Source of the DNA: a virus
Direction: 5' to 3' (one strand)
Length of the DNA stretch: 64,000 nucleotides
IMG/VR virus record: IMGVR_UViG_3300027746_000020
Location: 1 to 64,000 of that record
Positions within the stretch are counted from its first letter, which is position 1, and every line of letters begins with the position of its first letter. Shown here piece after piece: positions 49,554-56,908 of the stretch. The notes beneath the pieces are model-generated. The model saw nothing but the letters and a program-made list of their open reading frames with translations. It was not told the origin of the DNA and did not search any database. A program made the position numbers and the translations under genes.

Positions 49554-49897
49554 AGTGGTGTAATCAATTTGCTTACGGCCCAGTTGCGGACAGATTGCCA
49601 GCGGCGGCGGCGTGACTGCTCGTCGTTGCGCTTGTCACGGAACTCGTTCGCAGCAATAACTGCATGGGCCAGGGTTTCGCTGATGTTGAACGGCTCGGCC
49701 AGATCGCGCCAGTCCACATCTGGATCGGTCAGGTCGTGCGACAGCGGCACAGCCTGTGGACCTCGCTGCAGTCTTACAGCGCCGAGAGCGCAAACGCAGC
49801 CGGTCTCGGGATCCTCCAATGCTCCGGCTGTCAGCTCTGACGTTGGCAAAGCGTCCAACGCATCCATCAACTGCTGCGTTATTTCAGTTGGCTTCAT
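49550..49897 (-). CDS. Hypothetical protein
   Basis: 115 residues from the ATG at 49897; an ATG at 50005 would add 36 atypical residues and overlap the upstream gene by 26 bases. MDALDALPTSELTAGALEDP followed by CVCALGAV recalls the small phage/host family with pattern W-x-x-A-L-x-S ... G-x-L ... C-C-L-G-V, and ends in a basic helix. Function unknown. Confidence 0.55.
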   Translation of the reverse strand: MKPTEITQQLMDALDALPTSELTAGALEDPETGCVCALGAVRLQRGPQAVPLSHDLTDPDVDWRDLAEPFNISETLAHAVIAANEFRDKRNDEQSRRRRWQSVRNWAVSKLITPL

Positions 49898-49979
49898 CTG
49901 TTGGGCTTGAGGATTTTGCTCAGTGTAAATTTGAATGGCTGCGTGTAGAGAGAGAGAAGCGCCTTGCGGTAATCGTTGT

Positions 49980-50435
49980 TCATACCCATTTCGGTGTGTG
50001 GTCATCGATAATTCCCAGAACCTCGTTCACTTCTAGGCCGTCCGAGAGGTTAAGAATTAAGTCCCTTATTTGTGTGAAGGCTTCTTGTGCTTCAACTTCT
50101 CTAGGACTTAGCTCTTCTGGCACTGAAGGCGCCAAGGCGGGGTGCCCCCAGCGGGTGAGGACGGCGCGAGCGTACGCAAACACCTGCTGTTCCGTCATTT
50201 CGTACTGAACTGGATCACCGGCTGTTGCCTGGAACCGATACAGCCGAGTGTCGATAGCCAGTTGCAGCAACTCCTCATTGCTCGGTTCTTTTCCCTCCGA
50301 CTCAGCCAACTCGGCGCGGGCGCGAGCGACGAGGGACTCCATTTGGCGCCTGGTATCGCTGCTGACAGTGAAATCCAGGGCATCGTCAAGCTGCTGCGCA
50401 AGCTCAGCGCACAGGGTGCGGAAAATGGCGGTCAT
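49980..50435 (-). CDS. Hypothetical protein with conserved cyanophage-like helix
   Basis: 151 residues, helical. NEELLQLAIDTRLYRFQATA followed by QYEMTEQQVFAYARAVLTRW is a helical motif that I associate with small cyanophage early proteins. No function known. The stop overlaps the next frame, and the start overlaps the preceding gene by four bases. Confidence 0.6.
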   Translation of the reverse strand: MTAIFRTLCAELAQQLDDALDFTVSSDTRRQMESLVARARAELAESEGKEPSNEELLQLAIDTRLYRFQATAGDPVQYEMTEQQVFAYARAVLTRWGHPALAPSVPEELSPREVEAQEAFTQIRDLILNLSDGLEVNEVLGIIDDHTPKWV

Positions 50436-50626
50436 GGTGTTTCTGTGTAAAGTCCGAGGGAAATTGCTTCACCTGCTGTTAGTGGGTTGCAACAGGCGGG
50501 ACATGGAGCGTTGACGTGACAGCTACATCCGCCTCTTAGGTCGACCAACTCTGCGTATAAACCATCATCATTTGCCACTTTTTCTTCAAGTTCTTCAAGT
50601 TCGGCGTCGTCAATCTGCAGGCTCAT
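50432..50626 (-). CDS. Small acidic Cys-rich protein
   Basis: 64 residues from the ATG at 50626, not the much longer Arg/Pro-rich frame. An acidic helix (ELEELEEKVAND) is followed by CSCH-x4-CPACC, which could bind a metal ion. It overlaps the next gene by four bases. Unknown function; possibly a DNA-mimic or regulatory protein given its acidity (speculative). Confidence 0.55.
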   Translation of the reverse strand: MSLQIDDAELEELEEKVANDDGLYAELVDLRGGCSCHVNAPCPACCNPLTAGEAISLGLYTETP

Positions 50627-50672
50627 GGCATTTTTGTAAAAATAGTCAATGGTTAAAAACGGATTGCGGCTG

Positions 50673-51014
50673 CTACCCTCCCCACCAACCCACCGGGGAT
50701 GCGGGCGGCAAGGCGGGAGGTGTGGACTGGGCGGCGCCATGCTGGCGGCCCAGGTCGTAGACGGCGCGGCCAAACTCCACAAAATCGCTGTCGAATGTGG
50801 GCCCGTGACTTGACCACGAACGCATGGCCAGCAGCTCCTCATCCGTGGCCACCGGAGCGGCCTCGGGCGAGGGGGTGGGCTCGGGGATCGGTCGCTGCTC
50901 AAGCGTCCCCACTCGCTCCAGCAGGAACAACAGCACCTGGGAGTAGGTGTCACCGACAGCAGCGGACTGTCGTAGCCAGGCCACGGTTTCATTGGAAATT
51001 TTCGCTTCAGTCAT
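50673..51014 (-). CDS. Hypothetical early protein
   Basis: 113 residues. A helical start (NETVAWLRQSAAVGDTYSQV), a Pro-rich linker, and GRAVYDLGRQHGA near residue 82. The latter motif recurs in small cyanophage proteins, often with PEAAPVATDEEL before it, as here. Starts in the last bases of thyX. Confidence 0.58.
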   Translation of the reverse strand: MTEAKISNETVAWLRQSAAVGDTYSQVLLFLLERVGTLEQRPIPEPTPSPEAAPVATDEELLAMRSWSSHGPTFDSDFVEFGRAVYDLGRQHGAAQSTPPALPPASPVGWWGG

Positions 51015-51826
51015 GGTGAGAGCCTCGCTTTGCCCCAGCGGTTAGCTTTGTACCAACCGGCTATTTCAGGAGTCCACTTCTGGAACTCGATCATCAGCAG
51101 CTCGCAGAGCGCTTGGATTTCAATCTGAGCGTCGAGCTTCGCTCGGAGATCGAGGAAGTGCATCAGGGAGCGGAGGTTGAAGGAGACGACAAAGTTCTGT
51201 CGAAAGTCGAAAGGCATGTAGCCTCGGGCGTGTTCTTCGGCAAAGCCTGCGTGTAGTTTGTTCGCGTAGCGTTCCGCGAGAAAGACGCATAACTTCTGGT
51301 CAGAATTGAGCCCATCTTCGGAGTAGATGTATTCATCTCCACCACGGTCTTTGTACCGACCTACGGGGCGGAAATAAACCAGATCAGAGATGTGGAATTG
51401 ATCAGGATCGTAGCTCTCATCATTAGAAACGACCCGTTTGAATCTTTCCCCGGTGTATCGGGAAGATTGGACATCGAAGGAGACCGCTACGCGATGCGTC
51501 CGGGCCTGCTGCATCACGGAGTGGGGGAAGCCCGCTGTCGCGATCGTGATCTGAGGGTGCTCAAGAGGCCCGAAGTGGCCCCGACCTCCGGCCAAGAGGT
51601 GTTTGAGGAGGGCCTGGCCTGCTTCGTCCTCGGGGGGAGGTGTGTCGTCGATGACGGAGCCTTCGGAGTAGTCCTGGTGCATAGCCAACCAGGCGGTTTG
51701 GTTGGGCTGAGGGGTGGCTGCTACGGTCTTGGTTCGTAACCGAGGATCAGCACGGAGAAGGTAATCAGGGGTTACGAGAGTGTACTCAGTTTGAGTGGGA
51801 GTGGGTTGCTCGGTTTGATTACTCAT
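51011..51826 (-). CDS. thyX: Flavin-dependent thymidylate synthase
   Basis: 271 residues. ARTHRVAVSFDVQSSRYTGE around 108-127 is the cyanophage form of the ThyX signature RHRxxSxN...SxRY, and LRSLMHFLDLRAKLDAQIEI near 216-235 is the substrate-binding helix. The enzyme methylates dUMP using methylene-tetrahydrofolate and FAD. With the dCTP deaminase it builds dTMP for phage DNA synthesis. The first 40 residues extend the core. Confidence 0.88.
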   Translation of the reverse strand: MSNQTEQPTPTQTEYTLVTPDYLLRADPRLRTKTVAATPQPNQTAWLAMHQDYSEGSVIDDTPPPEDEAGQALLKHLLAGGRGHFGPLEHPQITIATAGFPHSVMQQARTHRVAVSFDVQSSRYTGERFKRVVSNDESYDPDQFHISDLVYFRPVGRYKDRGGDEYIYSEDGLNSDQKLCVFLAERYANKLHAGFAEEHARGYMPFDFRQNFVVSFNLRSLMHFLDLRAKLDAQIEIQALCELLMIEFQKWTPEIAGWYKANRWGKARLSP

Positions 51827-52179
51827 TGGGAAAAGGCGATGGGGTTGAGAAGTTTCTTAGCTGCGCGTAGTCTCCGCATCAGCAATTTCTGAGCCTTCTT
51901 AGGCATCGTGGTCACATGCCATAAGCCGCAAAAACTGCATGCGTAGGGTGTGCCTGTGAAACCAGTTTGACGTAGGTAGGTCGTAACTTCACTACGGGTG
52001 GTGTAGGCGGCTTTGGTCGCGCATGCGCCGCTGACACGGCTGATTAGGTACTCCGCGTCTGAGATGTCGGAGGTGGTGATGTCTGGGGACGGAGAGATAG
52101 AAATTTGATGTGGCTCAGAGAAGGGTTGAGGTTTGAATTCGGTGCGGCGGGGACGCGAGAGGTGGCTGAACTTCGCCAT
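51823..52179 (-). CDS. Small zinc-ribbon-like protein
   Basis: 118 residues from the ATG at 52179; the frame runs back to 52326 but the extra part is Pro-rich and overlaps the preceding gene. YLISRVSGACATKAAYTTRS and the end YACSFCGLWHVTTMPKK give a C-x-x-C...H motif typical of tiny zinc-finger proteins in cyanophages. Overlaps thyX by four bases. Unknown role. Confidence 0.55.
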   Translation of the reverse strand: MAKFSHLSRPRRTEFKPQPFSEPHQISISPSPDITTSDISDAEYLISRVSGACATKAAYTTRSEVTTYLRQTGFTGTPYACSFCGLWHVTTMPKKAQKLLMRRLRAAKKLLNPIAFSQ

Positions 52180-52279
52180 CGGCGGGAGAGGAGTGAGATC
52201 AGGCGGACTTGATGAGGATAGGGCAGGAAGGCCAACCCTTTCGTGAAACGGTTGGCGATGACGACGGAGAAGGGGATCA

Positions 52280-52609
52280 TCAGGGATCTTTGGGTGGGGG
52301 ATTGGGCCGTATTCCACGGGGGACAATAGTAGGTTTTGGTTGGTAACCTCTTAATCGATTTCCGTTACCTCTTTGCCGGGAACCTTCTGTGAAAGAAGGG
52401 ATAACTGTGAAAGAAGGAGTGGTGGAGGCTGTTGTCTCTTGCTGTTTCTCCAACGCAATAGCTGCGCGGGCGTAGGCGACGATGGCCGCGCCTGCGTCTA
52501 TGCCTTTAGGTTGGATAGACGTTGTCATTGAATAATCTCTCCAGGAATTACCTCGATGCGAGAAGAAGTCGAATGACAGTTGGAGCAGTTGGTCATCGGT
52601 GAGTGCCAT
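52280..52609 (-). CDS. Hypothetical protein
   Basis: 109 residues from the ATG at 52609, which overlaps the previous stop. ALTDDQLLQLSFDFFSHRGN then AAIVAYARAAIALEKQQ is helical, resembling other small cyanophage proteins. The tail contains a short direct repeat (PSFTVIPSFTEG, from TGTGAAAGAAGG repeated at about 52388 and 52406). Confidence 0.5.
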   Translation of the reverse strand: MALTDDQLLQLSFDFFSHRGNSWRDYSMTTSIQPKGIDAGAAIVAYARAAIALEKQQETTASTTPSFTVIPSFTEGSRQRGNGNRLRGYQPKPTIVPRGIRPNPPPKDP

Positions 52610-52800
52610 CAATCCTCATCCTCTTCTGGGAGATAGCTCACAGCGGCGGAGCCTAGACGAGTACGCCCAGAAGCTGTTTGCTGGGCTCGGTGGACAGCTG
52701 CTGAGGTTTCTCCGAGGGCGGACATAAGTGGGCTGGCGACGGGAGCCAGCTCCTGGAAGAAAGCTGCGGCAGCAGCGAAGAACGGAAGAGGGGTCGTCAT
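52609..52800 (-). CDS. Small Ala-rich hypothetical protein
   Basis: 63 residues from the ATG at 52800, whose position overlaps the stop of the regulator gene by four bases. Ala-rich first half (FFAAAAAFFQELAPVAS), acidic end. Overlaps the next gene by one base. Not recognised. Confidence 0.5.
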   Translation of the reverse strand: MTTPLPFFAAAAAFFQELAPVASPLMSALGETSAAVHRAQQTASGRTRLGSAAVSYLPEEDED

Positions 52801-53204
52801 GGGGCGGAAGTAGGAGGGGTCGAGTCGCATTGTTGAACGGCGGACGGATGGAGAATGCTGCTGTCAAGCAGCGACATCCGGTAGCGGTTGACCGCTGCGT
52901 GGAGGATGTAGGCAGGGGGGACTTCAAGTTGGTCGGCCAAAGCCTTGATGAAGTCGAAATTCTCCGGGGTTAGGGAAGTGTTGAAGCGCTTCGTGAGGGT
53001 TGTCCCCATGTAGCGGTAGCGCTCGACGGTCTCGGGGGAGATTTCGCCGCGCTGAGCTGCAACCTGGAGTCGCTTGTGGACGGTCTGCCGGGAGACGTTG
53101 AGCCTCCGAGCGACTTCTGCGTAGTTACAGATGCCGATCTCATTCAGGAGCTTTTCGCTCTCAGCAATGATCTGCTCTACTGAGACTTTTGAGACGTATG
53201 CCAT
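52797..53204 (-). CDS. HTH plus ribbon-helix-helix-like regulator
   Basis: 135 residues. YAEVARRLNVSRQTVHKRLQ at about 28-47 is a clear HTH. Residues about 70-112 (TTLTKRFNTSLTPENFDFIK, then LADQLEVPPAYILHAAVNRY) look like a ribbon-helix-helix or AraC-arm-like second module. Probably a transcription factor for the early operon, though a plasmid-partition style adaptor is possible. Confidence 0.65.
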   Translation of the reverse strand: MAYVSKVSVEQIIAESEKLLNEIGICNYAEVARRLNVSRQTVHKRLQVAAQRGEISPETVERYRYMGTTLTKRFNTSLTPENFDFIKALADQLEVPPAYILHAAVNRYRMSLLDSSILHPSAVQQCDSTPPTSAP

Positions 53205-53229
53205 TAAACCTCCATGGGGAGGCTACAGC

Positions 53230-53430
53230 CTACTTCTGCCCTACGTCTCCGTGAAGTGAGGGTATGTGAAAGTCCCCCACAGGGAAGAAACGGGTCGGCA
53301 ATTCCTTCTGCCGCAAGTTCTCGTTCGCTCTTGTAATCTCTTCTGTCGACGCAGTCGTCGTGTAGAGGGACGCTCCTGTCTCTATGTGACGAAGTTCGTA
53401 TGCGGAGAAGCCCTCCTTCATCGTAGACAT
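53230..53430 (-). CDS. Small hypothetical protein
   Basis: 66 residues. AYELRHIETGASLYTTTAST then EITRANENLRQKELPTRFFP is a balanced sequence of the kind seen in small cyanophage proteins. A different frame (53204-53572) overlaps neighbours neatly but reads Arg/Ser/Pro-rich, so I favour this one. Confidence 0.5.
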   Translation of the reverse strand: MSTMKEGFSAYELRHIETGASLYTTTASTEEITRANENLRQKELPTRFFPVGDFHIPSLHGDVGQK

Positions 53431-53568
53431 GCGGCAGCCAGCCCTTTAGGGGGGCTTTATGAGATGTTGGACAAAACTCCGTCGCAGCAGGCGCAATGCC
53501 GGGGCGGCTGGTCAGGCCCACACAGTCTGGCGCGGAGGGTGAGGGTGGGGATACGGGACACATGAGAC

Positions 53569-53739
53569 TCATTGAGATATTCCATTGATGGAGATGATCC
53601 GAACGGTCAGGGCGGCGGTGGTGCTGGTCATGAAGAGCATGAGGAAGGTCGGCCGATGAAGGAGGTAGCCGATTCCGTAACCAGTGAAGCTGGCGCAGGC
53701 GGCGACAGCCTGCAGCTGTGCATCGGGTGTCATGATCAT
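53569..53739 (-). CDS. Small membrane protein
   Basis: 56 residues, starting at an ATG that overlaps the previous stop by four bases. Two hydrophobic spans at about 10-25 (AVAACASFTGYGIGYLL) and 30-50 (FLMLFMTSTTAALTVRIISI). No family recognised. It could be a small holin-like or superinfection-exclusion protein; the early-region position makes the latter more attractive (inference). Confidence 0.55.
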   Translation of the reverse strand: MIMTPDAQLQAVAACASFTGYGIGYLLHRPTFLMLFMTSTTAALTVRIISINGISQ

Positions 53740-54017
53740 TGGGAGTAATCTCCGGGGTAAATCAGGGTGTCGTCGGGGAGAACACGGACCTGGGCTTCTA
53801 CCATTGCCAACTTCCCCTTTTGGATCTCAACCCACGCTTCCAACGAGGTGCAGGCGGCTTGTAGGAGGCGGTTCTGCAGCCCGGTGGGCTGGTGGCGGGC
53901 CTGATCGAGGCCGATGGTTGTGAGTTCCAGGATTAGGTCAGTGAACTGGACAATGGAGGAGTTCAGCCGTTCAGCGTTGGATGCAGGGGTGACAACTATG
54001 GGGTGCTTCGGAGTCAT
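53736..54017 (-). CDS. Hypothetical helical protein
   Basis: 93 residues from the ATG at 54017, overlapping the previous stop (TGATG). LNSSIVQFTDLILELTTIGL then LLQAACTSLEAWVEIQKGKL are amphipathic helices. Not recognised. Translationally coupled to the Tad2-like gene upstream. Confidence 0.55.
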   Translation of the reverse strand: MTPKHPIVVTPASNAERLNSSIVQFTDLILELTTIGLDQARHQPTGLQNRLLQAACTSLEAWVEIQKGKLAMVEAQVRVLPDDTLIYPGDYSQ

Positions 54018-54295
54018 CAGGCATCCTCGTTGAAAAGGCACCAGTCATTAGCGAGGAGATCGTCGAAAAGGCACCAGTCATTAGCGAGGAGATCACTTTG
54101 ACTGGCTAGCCAGGGGACACGGTCGCCTTGAACGGTTGTAATGAAGATGTACGGAAGCGTCATCTTGGAGTGTTGATCGGGAAGCTGGAGTTGAATCCAT
54201 TGGTTCGCCCCGTTCCACCCTTTGCGGGTTAAGCGGTGGCCGTCGTGAAGCTCTTTTAGGGCTTCACTAAAGGAGAATAGAGACTGTGTACTCAT
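54017..54295 (-). CDS. Tad2-like (DUF2829) protein, candidate anti-Thoeris factor
   Basis: 92 residues. SFSEALKELHDGHRLTRKGW at 8-27 and VPWLASQSDLLANDW at 60-74 match the DUF2829 pattern (F-x-x-A-L-x-x-L-x-x-G-x-x-V-x-R-x-x-W ... W-x-x-x-x-x-D-x-L-A-x-D-W). Members of this family (Tad2) bind and remove the cyclic ADP-ribose signals of Thoeris defence; not every DUF2829 protein is shown to do so. The C-terminus is oddly duplicated: DDLLANDWCLF follows SDLLANDWCLF, from a 33-base tandem repeat at 54032-54094. Confidence 0.75.
   Translation of the reverse strand: MSTQSLFSFSEALKELHDGHRLTRKGWNGANQWIQLQLPDQHSKMTLPYIFITTVQGDRVPWLASQSDLLANDWCLFDDLLANDWCLFNEDA
54032..54094. repeat. 33-base in-frame tandem duplication in the Tad2-like gene
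   Basis: Thirty identical bases at 54032-54061 and 54065-54094, separated by three bases (period 33). It adds 11 residues without changing frame and looks recent because the copies are identical. Confidence 0.9.
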
Positions 54296-55278
54296 GACTC
54301 CACCTTGCTCCAGTCGATGACAATCGCCGGGTGTACTTCACCCAGGACGAGAGTCAGGGCGAAGCCCTTTGGGGTGCTATCGAGAACTGCCTCCTGAATG
54401 ATCCCCACCAGGGCGTTGCGCTTGGCGCGGGTGGCGGGGAGCTGCTCCGCGTCGGATACGGGCTCGGGGGCAGATCGGCGAGTCTCAGTCTGAGTCTCAT
54501 GAGACTTCGCCTTGGCCTCCGCCTCTGCGGCCTTGCGCTCGGCAGCTTCGGCCTTCTTCCGCTCCGCTTCGATGGCGGCCTCCGCCTCCTTGGCCTCTTT
54601 GGCTCGGAGCCGCTCCGCCTTGGCCTCCGCATCGGCTGTGGCTTTCGCGGCGGCGGTCTCAGCGATCTCCGCTTCGCGGCGAAGACGGGCGGCTTCCGCC
54701 TCCTCCTCCCGCTTCTTCTGCCTTGCGGCCTCCGCCTCTTCGTGGTCGATGGCGGCTTGCAGGGCCTCCTCCAGTGCGGCGCGTGTGATCTGGATCTCCG
54801 CGTCAGCCTTCGGGGTGAACTCCTCAAAGGTCGTCGGGTCGATCTCTGTGAGGGCGTCGAGGAGCTTCATGATCCGGGCGGAATCCCCGTGGGGGCCCCG
54901 GCGCATCTCGCTGATGGTGTCGATACCAGCTTCGTGATCAGCGATTCGCTCTTTTTCGGCCTCTTCGATGCCTTTGATGATCCGCTCATGCGGTTCGATC
55001 AGGGCGGTTACTCGCTCTGTCAGCTCCTTGGCGAAGCCGTTGACGTTGCGGATGTAGGACTGAGCTTCGTCGTTCTGCGCTTTGCGCGTACGGTCGATGG
55101 AGGTTCGGACCTGGCGGAGCCCGTAGATGTAGCTCCGGGCGGCCTTGTTAATCGCCGGGTTGCTGTAGTCACCGAAGGTTGTGACGGCTTTGGACTCTGC
55201 GATTTCGACTTCGGAGGTGATCCGGTCGAATGGGGTGAGGACCGTGGTGTCAAGGACTGGGCTTTTGGTGAGAGTCAT
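54292..55278 (-). CDS. Coiled-coil protein with DUF1351-like layout
   Basis: 328 residues. Residues about 30-120 (TSIDRTRKAQNDEAQSYIRN, then TERVTALIEPHERIIKGIEE) resemble phage proteins associated with recombination. Residues 175-270 are an almost pure Ala/Glu/Lys/Arg coiled coil. The end has a small folded domain (LVLGEVHPAIVIDWS). A replication or recombination accessory role is inferred. Overlaps the Tad2-like gene by four bases. Confidence 0.55.
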   Translation of the reverse strand: MTLTKSPVLDTTVLTPFDRITSEVEIAESKAVTTFGDYSNPAINKAARSYIYGLRQVRTSIDRTRKAQNDEAQSYIRNVNGFAKELTERVTALIEPHERIIKGIEEAEKERIADHEAGIDTISEMRRGPHGDSARIMKLLDALTEIDPTTFEEFTPKADAEIQITRAALEEALQAAIDHEEAEAARQKKREEEAEAARLRREAEIAETAAAKATADAEAKAERLRAKEAKEAEAAIEAERKKAEAAERKAAEAEAKAKSHETQTETRRSAPEPVSDAEQLPATRAKRNALVGIIQEAVLDSTPKGFALTLVLGEVHPAIVIDWSKVES

Positions 55279-55601
55279 CGGGGGAGTGCAGCGGGCTCGG
55301 GGGTAGGGGTTTTTGCCAGGGTCTGGAAATGGCCTGCTCGCCTGTGCATGTCAGCGGTGAGCATGTTCAACTGGAGAGCGGCCTTTTGTAGCCGAAGTTT
55401 GTCCTCTTCGGTTAGAAGTTGACCTTGCTCCATGCGGTATTCACTGTGTAGAAGGTCATTCCTGATGCGGCGGAAATGTTCTGCAGCGTTTTGATAGCGG
55501 ATCGCTTCTGCGTAATCCGCACCGTGAGGATGTTGCGAAGCCGGGGTTTGCGGTTCCTCCGATGTTGTGGTTAAATGTTCTTGTCGCTGGTGAGGCTGCA
55601 T
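55275..55601 (-). CDS. Hypothetical helical protein
   Basis: 108 residues. A polar N-terminus, then YAEAIRYQNAAEHFRRIRND and LLTEEDKLRLQKAALQLNML helices. Overlaps the next and previous genes. The minus-strand TGTCCATCTACC just upstream (55622-55611) repeats part of the leader element at 58111 and 62526. Confidence 0.55.
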   Translation of the reverse strand: MQPHQRQEHLTTTSEEPQTPASQHPHGADYAEAIRYQNAAEHFRRIRNDLLHSEYRMEQGQLLTEEDKLRLQKAALQLNMLTADMHRRAGHFQTLAKTPTPEPAALPR

Positions 55602-55888
55602 GGCTGATCCGGTAGATGGACAGTGGAGGGCTCCTGTGGTAGGGGGCCTTCTTTTCCTATGACGAACATCGCTAGTTGTAGTTCAACGTAGCAATCGTCG
55701 TTACCTCTTAACTCATGAAGCGTGGCGTCTCGGCGATAGATCCAGTTTCGGCACAAGGGGTCTTCGACTACTCGCACTAGGTCACCTACCTTTAGAGTCT
55801 CATGACCATGAGTTCTTATTACGATGAACCATGATGGACTTGGCGCTACAAATCCTGCGTTTGTCTCTGCTTGATGTTTAATGGCCAT
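55571..55888 (-). CDS. Hypothetical protein
   Basis: 105 residues from the ATG at 55888, which gives an 11-base overlap with the upstream gene; the frame extends to 55963 but that part antisenses another gene. VGDLVRVVEDPLCRNWIYRR and the strand-rich remainder suggest a small SH3-like fold (inference). Overlaps the next gene by 31 bases. Confidence 0.5.
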   Translation of the reverse strand: MAIKHQAETNAGFVAPSPSWFIVIRTHGHETLKVGDLVRVVEDPLCRNWIYRRDATLHELRGNDDCYVELQLAMFVIGKEGPLPQEPSTVHLPDQPCSLTSDKNI

Positions 55889-56132
55889 GGGATCCTCTAC
55901 TAAGAAGGTGACGACCCCACGCGATTCCCAGTGCTGTTGCAGTTGGGTGCGGGGGGCGCCCATATTCGCGCTGGAACCAGGCTGCGTATTCAGCCTCTAG
56001 ATCTCGATCTGAGATGTCAGCGTCAGCGGCACGGGCGGCGGCGATAGCGCGTTCTGCGATCCACTGACCTTGCAGTTGGGGGTCAACAGAGCGAGCAGAT
56101 TCGACGATGTTGATGATGGTGAGATCGGTCAT
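55878..56132 (-). CDS. Small hypothetical protein
   Basis: 84 residues, helical, with ADADISDRDLEAEYAAWFQR and GIAWGRHLL. Overlaps the genes on both sides (4 to 11 bases). Unrecognised member of the early small-gene block. Confidence 0.55.
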   Translation of the reverse strand: MTDLTIINIVESARSVDPQLQGQWIAERAIAAARAADADISDRDLEAEYAAWFQREYGRPPHPTATALGIAWGRHLLSRGSHGH

Positions 56133-56488
56133 GAGGCGGATACCTCGATGCCCTGTGTGAATTCCTCCGCTTCAGCACGGGCGTCGATCTTCTGGTAGGC
56201 GAGTTTGAGTAGCTCGTCGACAGAGAGATCGTTCGCGTTGAGGAAGAGGTTATCAAGAGCGGATGCTGGGCCTACCTTGACGGGGCCTCTTGAGATCAGA
56301 TGGAGGTTGACGACACGCGCAGGGTAATCCTGACATTCCATGTGGATTACGTCGAAGCCACTGAAGATGAATGAAGAATGGTTCCATCGCATTGCGAGGG
56401 TCTTCCCATCAGAGACAAGGTTTATTCCGTGATGATTGTTGCGGTCCATCGCAAACCCTCCATATTCGGTGTTGTAGGAGATTGGCAT
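56129..56488 (-). CDS. Small hypothetical protein
   Basis: 119 residues, with strand-rich N-terminal half (GINLVSDGKTLAMRWNHSSF) and a helical end (SVDELLKLAYQKIDARAEAE). Not recognised. Confidence 0.55.
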   Translation of the reverse strand: MPISYNTEYGGFAMDRNNHHGINLVSDGKTLAMRWNHSSFIFSGFDVIHMECQDYPARVVNLHLISRGPVKVGPASALDNLFLNANDLSVDELLKLAYQKIDARAEAEEFTQGIEVSAS

Positions 56489-56491
56489 AGC

Positions 56492-56848
56492 TTAATAGGG
56501 GATTTTGCGGCCAAATTCGTCGCGTTTGTAGTACGCAGTCGACGCAATCTCCTCGGGAGTCTTCTTTAGAAGCTTGGCAAGTTCCGTCTCAGCACGGGCC
56601 AGGGTTGTGCGCATCTGCTCAACTTCGCGGATGCGAGCCTTGATCACCTCTTTGGCTTCATCGCGGACGATAGTCCGTGTCTCTGCGAGGGCCTCTTCGT
56701 AGATCGCGAAGGTGCTATCAGGGGAGATGATTTCGGAGGAGGTAATTGGAGTGTTGTCGTGCTCGGGGGGAGCACCTTCTTCAGGGCGGGGCATGGCTTG
56801 AACGCGAGTGCAGTAGAGGAGGTAGCCGAAGTTCGTTGAAGTGGGCAT
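56492..56848 (-). CDS. Small coiled-coil protein
   Basis: 118 residues from the ATG at 56848. Residues 45-100 form an acidic/basic helix (AKEVIKARIREVEQMRTTLA, RAETELAKLLKKTPEEIA). Ends with YYKRDEFGRKIPY. Function unknown; the first 40 residues may be non-native if a later start is used. Confidence 0.5.
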   Translation of the reverse strand: MPTSTNFGYLLYCTRVQAMPRPEEGAPPEHDNTPITSSEIISPDSTFAIYEEALAETRTIVRDEAKEVIKARIREVEQMRTTLARAETELAKLLKKTPEEIASTAYYKRDEFGRKIPY

Positions 56849-56908
56849 GGACACCGTGTAGGGGGTGCGGTGGGGAGGAGGTGAATCACCTCCTCCCGCC
56901 CGTTTGGA

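Noticed and set aside
50627-50992. N-terminal extension of the frame ending at 50432
   Set aside because: The extension is Pro/Arg/Ser-rich antisense-like sequence over the gene at 50673-51014; the internal ATG at 50626 gives a typical small protein.
54331-55422. Large plus-strand open frame of 363 codons
   Set aside because: Antisense of the Ala/Glu coiled-coil gene (Leu/Gly/Arg-rich). The minus frame has junction overlaps with neighbours and protein-like composition.
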